Source: a bacterium (GTDB lineage Bacteria > Latescibacterota > Latescibacteria > Latescibacterales > Latescibacteraceae). Taken from it: 7,477 nucleotides of DNA. The position numbers and the translations under genes were made by a program. Positions 5,384 to 7,477 of the stretch are shown one piece after another (the first letter of the stretch is position 1; every line of letters begins with the position of its first letter). Under the pieces are notes generated by a model. It saw only the letters and a list, made by a program, of their open reading frames with translations. It did not search any database and was not told where the DNA came from. The DNA is taken from positions 1-7,477 of the forward strand of contig JAJFUH010000177.1 in assembly GCA_021372535.1 (NCBI GenBank), read 5' to 3'.

Positions 5384-6805
5384 ATGGGTAAAAAAGTCAA
5401 TAAAACAACCGGTCATGACGATCCGCGAAGTCGTCTTGTCTCCGTTTCCGCGCTTCTGGAAGAACCCGCGATCAGGGCAATGATCGTGGAATATTCCCGT
5501 CCCGCGGTTCTGGACGCCATACACGGTGTGCTCGACCGTCTCAGGAATCGGGCTGCTCAGGACCAGGAACTCCCCGGAACCGGCGATATAGCGGAAGAAA
5601 TTCGCGCGGCACTCGCCGGGAGCGAGTCCGAACGCCTTCGGCCCGTAGTCAACGCAACCGGCATCATTCTCCATACCGGTCTCGGGAGGGCGGTGCTTCC
5701 AAAGCGGGCAGCAAATGCCCTTGCAGGCCTCGACCGCTGCTGCAACATGCAGATCGACCTCGAAACGGGGAAACGGGGCAAACGGAACTTCATGACCGAG
5801 CGTCTTCTTCAGAGGCTTACCGGCGCCGAAGCGGCCATGGTCGTGAACAACAATGCCGCGGCAACGCTCCTCATCCTTGCGGCGCTCTGCGCGGGGAAGG
5901 AAGTCATCATCTCGCGCGGACAGCTCATCGAGATCGGCGGTTCATACCGTCTGCCCGACTGTATCCGTCACAGCGGCGCGGTCATGGTCGAGGTCGGCAC
6001 GACCAACAAGACCCATCTCTACGATTACGAGCGCGCGCTCACCGAAAACACGGGCATGATTCTCCATGTCAACCCGAGCAACTACAGGATCGTGGGATTT
6101 TCGGAACAGGTGCCGATCGGCGATCTGTTACGGCTCAAGAAAAAGCAGCCGGTGCTCGTTATGGACGACCTTGGCTGCGGAGCGCTGGTCAACATGGCGC
6201 AGTATGGCCTCCCGGACGAGCCGACTGTCCCGGAGAGCATAGCCGCGGGTGCAGATATCGTCTGCTTCAGCGGAGACAAGCTTATCGGCGGTCCCCAGGC
6301 GGGAATCATTGTGGGGAAAAAAGACCTCATCGCCGCGATAAAGAAGCACCCCCTGACCCGCATGCTCCGTGTCTGCAAGCTGACCGATCTCGCCCTCGAA
6401 CAGACGCTCCGGCTGTTCCTCGAACCCGAAAGATTGCCCGAAGTCCATCCGACCTACCGCATGCTGACCGTTCCCCTCGAAACCCTCAGGAAACGTGCCC
6501 TGTCGCTCAAAAAGAAAATCGACGGAGTTCCGGGCGCTCTCCATGTCCGGGTTGTCGAAGGCGAAAGCGAGACCGGCGGCGGGTCCATGCCGGCAGTTCC
6601 GATAAAAACATGGGTACTGGCAGTGCGCGCGGGCAACCTTTCACCCGACCGGCTGAGCTTTCTGCTCAGGCAGCATGAACCGCCGGTCATCGCCAGAATA
6701 CGAAACGACGAGGTGCTGCTCGACATGCGCACCATACTGGAAGGCGAGGAAAAAATCGTTCTCGGCGCGCTGGAAGATATTAACCATTCGAAGCCTTTAA
6801 AATAA
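5384..6805 (+). CDS. selA: L-seryl-tRNA(Sec) selenium transferase
   Basis: 473 residues, close to the usual 460-470. This PLP enzyme converts Ser-tRNA-Sec to Sec-tRNA-Sec using selenophosphate, normally as a large ring-shaped cytoplasmic oligomer. Diagnostic stretches are RPVVNATGIILHTGLGRA (86-103), NFMTER (135-140), VVNNNAAA (153-160), VEVGTTNKT (202-210), VMDDLGCG (259-266) and SGDKLIGGPQAG (296-307), where Lys299 should bind PLP. An N-terminal helical domain for tRNA binding precedes residue 85. An in-frame TGA at 5375-5377 fixes the start at or after 5378, and the ATG at 5384 is the first choice. It has no Shine-Dalgarno and lies only 12 nt beyond the tRNA 3' end. One oddity is RVCKLT at 329-334, where I recall Asp rather than Cys in most SelA. 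Neither selB nor selD is in the window. Confidence 0.96.
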   Translation: MGKKVNKTTGHDDPRSRLVSVSALLEEPAIRAMIVEYSRPAVLDAIHGVLDRLRNRAAQDQELPGTGDIAEEIRAALAGSESERLRPVVNATGIILHTGLGRAVLPKRAANALAGLDRCCNMQIDLETGKRGKRNFMTERLLQRLTGAEAAMVVNNNAAATLLILAALCAGKEVIISRGQLIEIGGSYRLPDCIRHSGAVMVEVGTTNKTHLYDYERALTENTGMILHVNPSNYRIVGFSEQVPIGDLLRLKKKQPVLVMDDLGCGALVNMAQYGLPDEPTVPESIAAGADIVCFSGDKLIGGPQAGIIVGKKDLIAAIKKHPLTRMLRVCKLTDLALEQTLRLFLEPERLPEVHPTYRMLTVPLETLRKRALSLKKKIDGVPGALHVRVVEGESETGGGSMPAVPIKTWVLAVRAGNLSPDRLSFLLRQHEPPVIARIRNDEVLLDMRTILEGEEKIVLGALEDINHSKPLK

Positions 6806-6971
6806 TGAAATAAATGATGTTTGTATTGATTATTGGTTCCCTTTTCCCGGCAGGGGAGAAGCAGAGATGAGAGTAATTACCCTCACCCGCGATCCCTCTC
6901 CCGTAAACAGAAGAGGGAAGAAAATCATTATATCAGGCATTCATACGTTTTTATAGATAATTATCCTGAGA
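6806..6971. other. Non-coding stretch after selA, degenerate repeat remnant
   Basis: No gene is seen. Bases about 6877-6926 contain CCCTCACCC...CCCTCTCCC...AGAGGG, which resembles a widespread family of C-rich/G-rich intergenic repeats and can form a 6-bp CCCTCT/AGAGGG hairpin. There is no convincing intrinsic terminator for selA. Confidence 0.4.
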
Positions 6972-7072
6972 GGGCTGTGAAAAATTTTTTTTCACGAGCC
7001 CCATGACGAAATGTGTTGTTTCGGCGCTGCCAAGGGCATGTAAATCGGCACTTCGTGCCAACCCTTGACAGC
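6972..7072. repeat. Hairpin-rich repeat Rx, copy B
   Basis: Second copy of the element at 286-414. It opens with a GGGC/GCCC plus GTGAAAAA/TTTTTCAC hairpin (6972-7001). It then has GCTGCCAAGGG (7026-7036) paired, with one mismatch, to CCCTTGACAGC (7062-7072), around a GGCAC/GTGCC hairpin (7047-7051/7055-7059). It lacks the CCCGA/TCGGG hairpin found in copy A. The opening hairpin has a T8 run in its loop and could also slow or end selA transcription. Confidence 0.7.
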
Positions 7073-7110
7073 TTATATCCACGCTTACAGACTTTATCTC
7101 AAGGCTTTAG

Positions 7111-7303
7111 ATGTTACTTCCTTTGCTTGCCCAAAGGAAGTAACCAAGGAAAGGGCACCCCGAGAAAAGCCTTTTTCCCCGGTCACTGCCCGTTATTCGG
7201 GAATGTGTGAACTCACGAGCCTACGGCTCGCTCGGACAGCACCCATTCATTTTCCGAAAACCGGTTGTGACCGCGGGGCTTTTCAATGGGGTTGAAAAAT
7301 CAG
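7111..7303. repeat. Structured dispersed repeat R190, copy B
   Basis: Gap-free match to 81-273 at a constant offset of 7030, about 95% identical and in the same orientation. All predicted stems are intact: 7113-7124/7133-7144, 7157-7161/7288-7292, 7164-7171/7277-7284, 7177-7186/7267-7276, 7189-7192/7198-7201, 7216-7221/7225-7230 and 7250-7253/7257-7260. No gene with a credible start lies within it. From 7304 to 7392 I see only AT-rich DNA with a G7 run and a short match to 497-513. Confidence 0.85.
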
Positions 7304-7392
7304 AAACTACAAAGGGTGTTATTACATAAAAAAAGTCATCGTGGATTTTTTGGGGGGGAGCAAGGTGAAGCTGTTCCGGCCAGCACCCATTC

Positions 7393-7477
7393 TTTAAGAA
7401 CACTTTTTTTAGGTGTTACTTCCTTTGCTTGCCCAAAGGAAGTAACCAAGGAAAGGGCACCCCGAGAAAAGCCTTTT
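7393..7477. repeat. Structured dispersed repeat R190, copy C, cut by the window edge
   Basis: Matches 61-145. Bases 7415-7477 are identical to 7113-7175 of copy B. The 12-bp stem (7415-7426/7435-7446) is complete and the sequence stops at the start of the long-range stem. The bases just before it (7380-7391) match an internal part of the same repeat (CAGCACCCATT), suggesting a recombined or tandem arrangement. Confidence 0.85.

Noticed and set aside
6813-6960. Intrinsic terminator directly after selA
   Set aside because: The CCCTCT/AGAGGG and CCC/GGG stems are short and are not followed by a T-run.
61-7477. CRISPR array from the recurring repeats
   Set aside because: The repeats are about 100-200 bp, few and widely spaced, with none of the short regular repeat-spacer pattern.

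Overview
The window is a piece of a bacterial chromosome of moderately high GC in the genes, with AT-richer gaps full of repeats. The organism uses selenocysteine: the window holds a tRNA-Sec gene (selC) and selA. Next to these is a gene pair of the oxygen-sensitive 2-hydroxyacyl-CoA dehydratase / double-cubane-cluster type, so an anaerobe is likely. The intergenic DNA, rich in palindromic repeats, looks like that of an uncultured anaerobic lineage (Deltaproteobacteria or FCB-like). I cannot assign a phylum from the sequence alone.

Layout. Positions 1-513 are mostly repeat DNA: a structured element of about 190 bp (61-273) and a second hairpin-rich element (286-414). The second element's end supplies the -35 box of a good promoter for the first gene. 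At 514-1785 (+) is an exported or lipid-anchored protein that looks like a distant guanidino-modifying (agmatine deiminase/PAD-like) cysteine hydrolase. Positions 1786-2000 contain several hairpins between convergent genes. At 2001-2531 (-) is a small helix-turn-helix plus coiled-coil protein with its own sigma70-type promoter. Positions 2532-3187 carry two copies of an 84/85-bp palindromic repeat, then a strong promoter, a leader hairpin and a Shine-Dalgarno site for the main operon.

The main operon (+) runs: double-cubane-cluster-type reductase (3188-4462); its ATP-dependent [4Fe-4S] activase (4467-5231); selC (5278-5371); selA (5384-6805). The gaps are 4, 46 and 12 nt and no terminator is seen between them, so one transcript could carry all four. 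The activase should pump low-potential electrons, at the cost of ATP, into the double-cubane protein. SelA converts Ser-tRNA-Sec to Sec-tRNA-Sec on the tRNA encoded just upstream. selB and selD are not in the window and must lie elsewhere. No selenoprotein is evident here, and both metalloprotein genes use ordinary cysteines.

From 6806 to the end there is no convincing gene. The stretch holds a degenerate repeat fragment, a second copy of the hairpin-rich element (6972-7072), and two more copies of the 190-bp element (7111-7303, and 7393 to the window edge). The same two repeat families therefore bracket the whole gene block. The points most worth following up are the coupling of a DCCP/activase pair to selC-selA, and the conserved fold of the 190-bp repeat, in which all nine differences between two copies fall outside the stems I predict in both copies.
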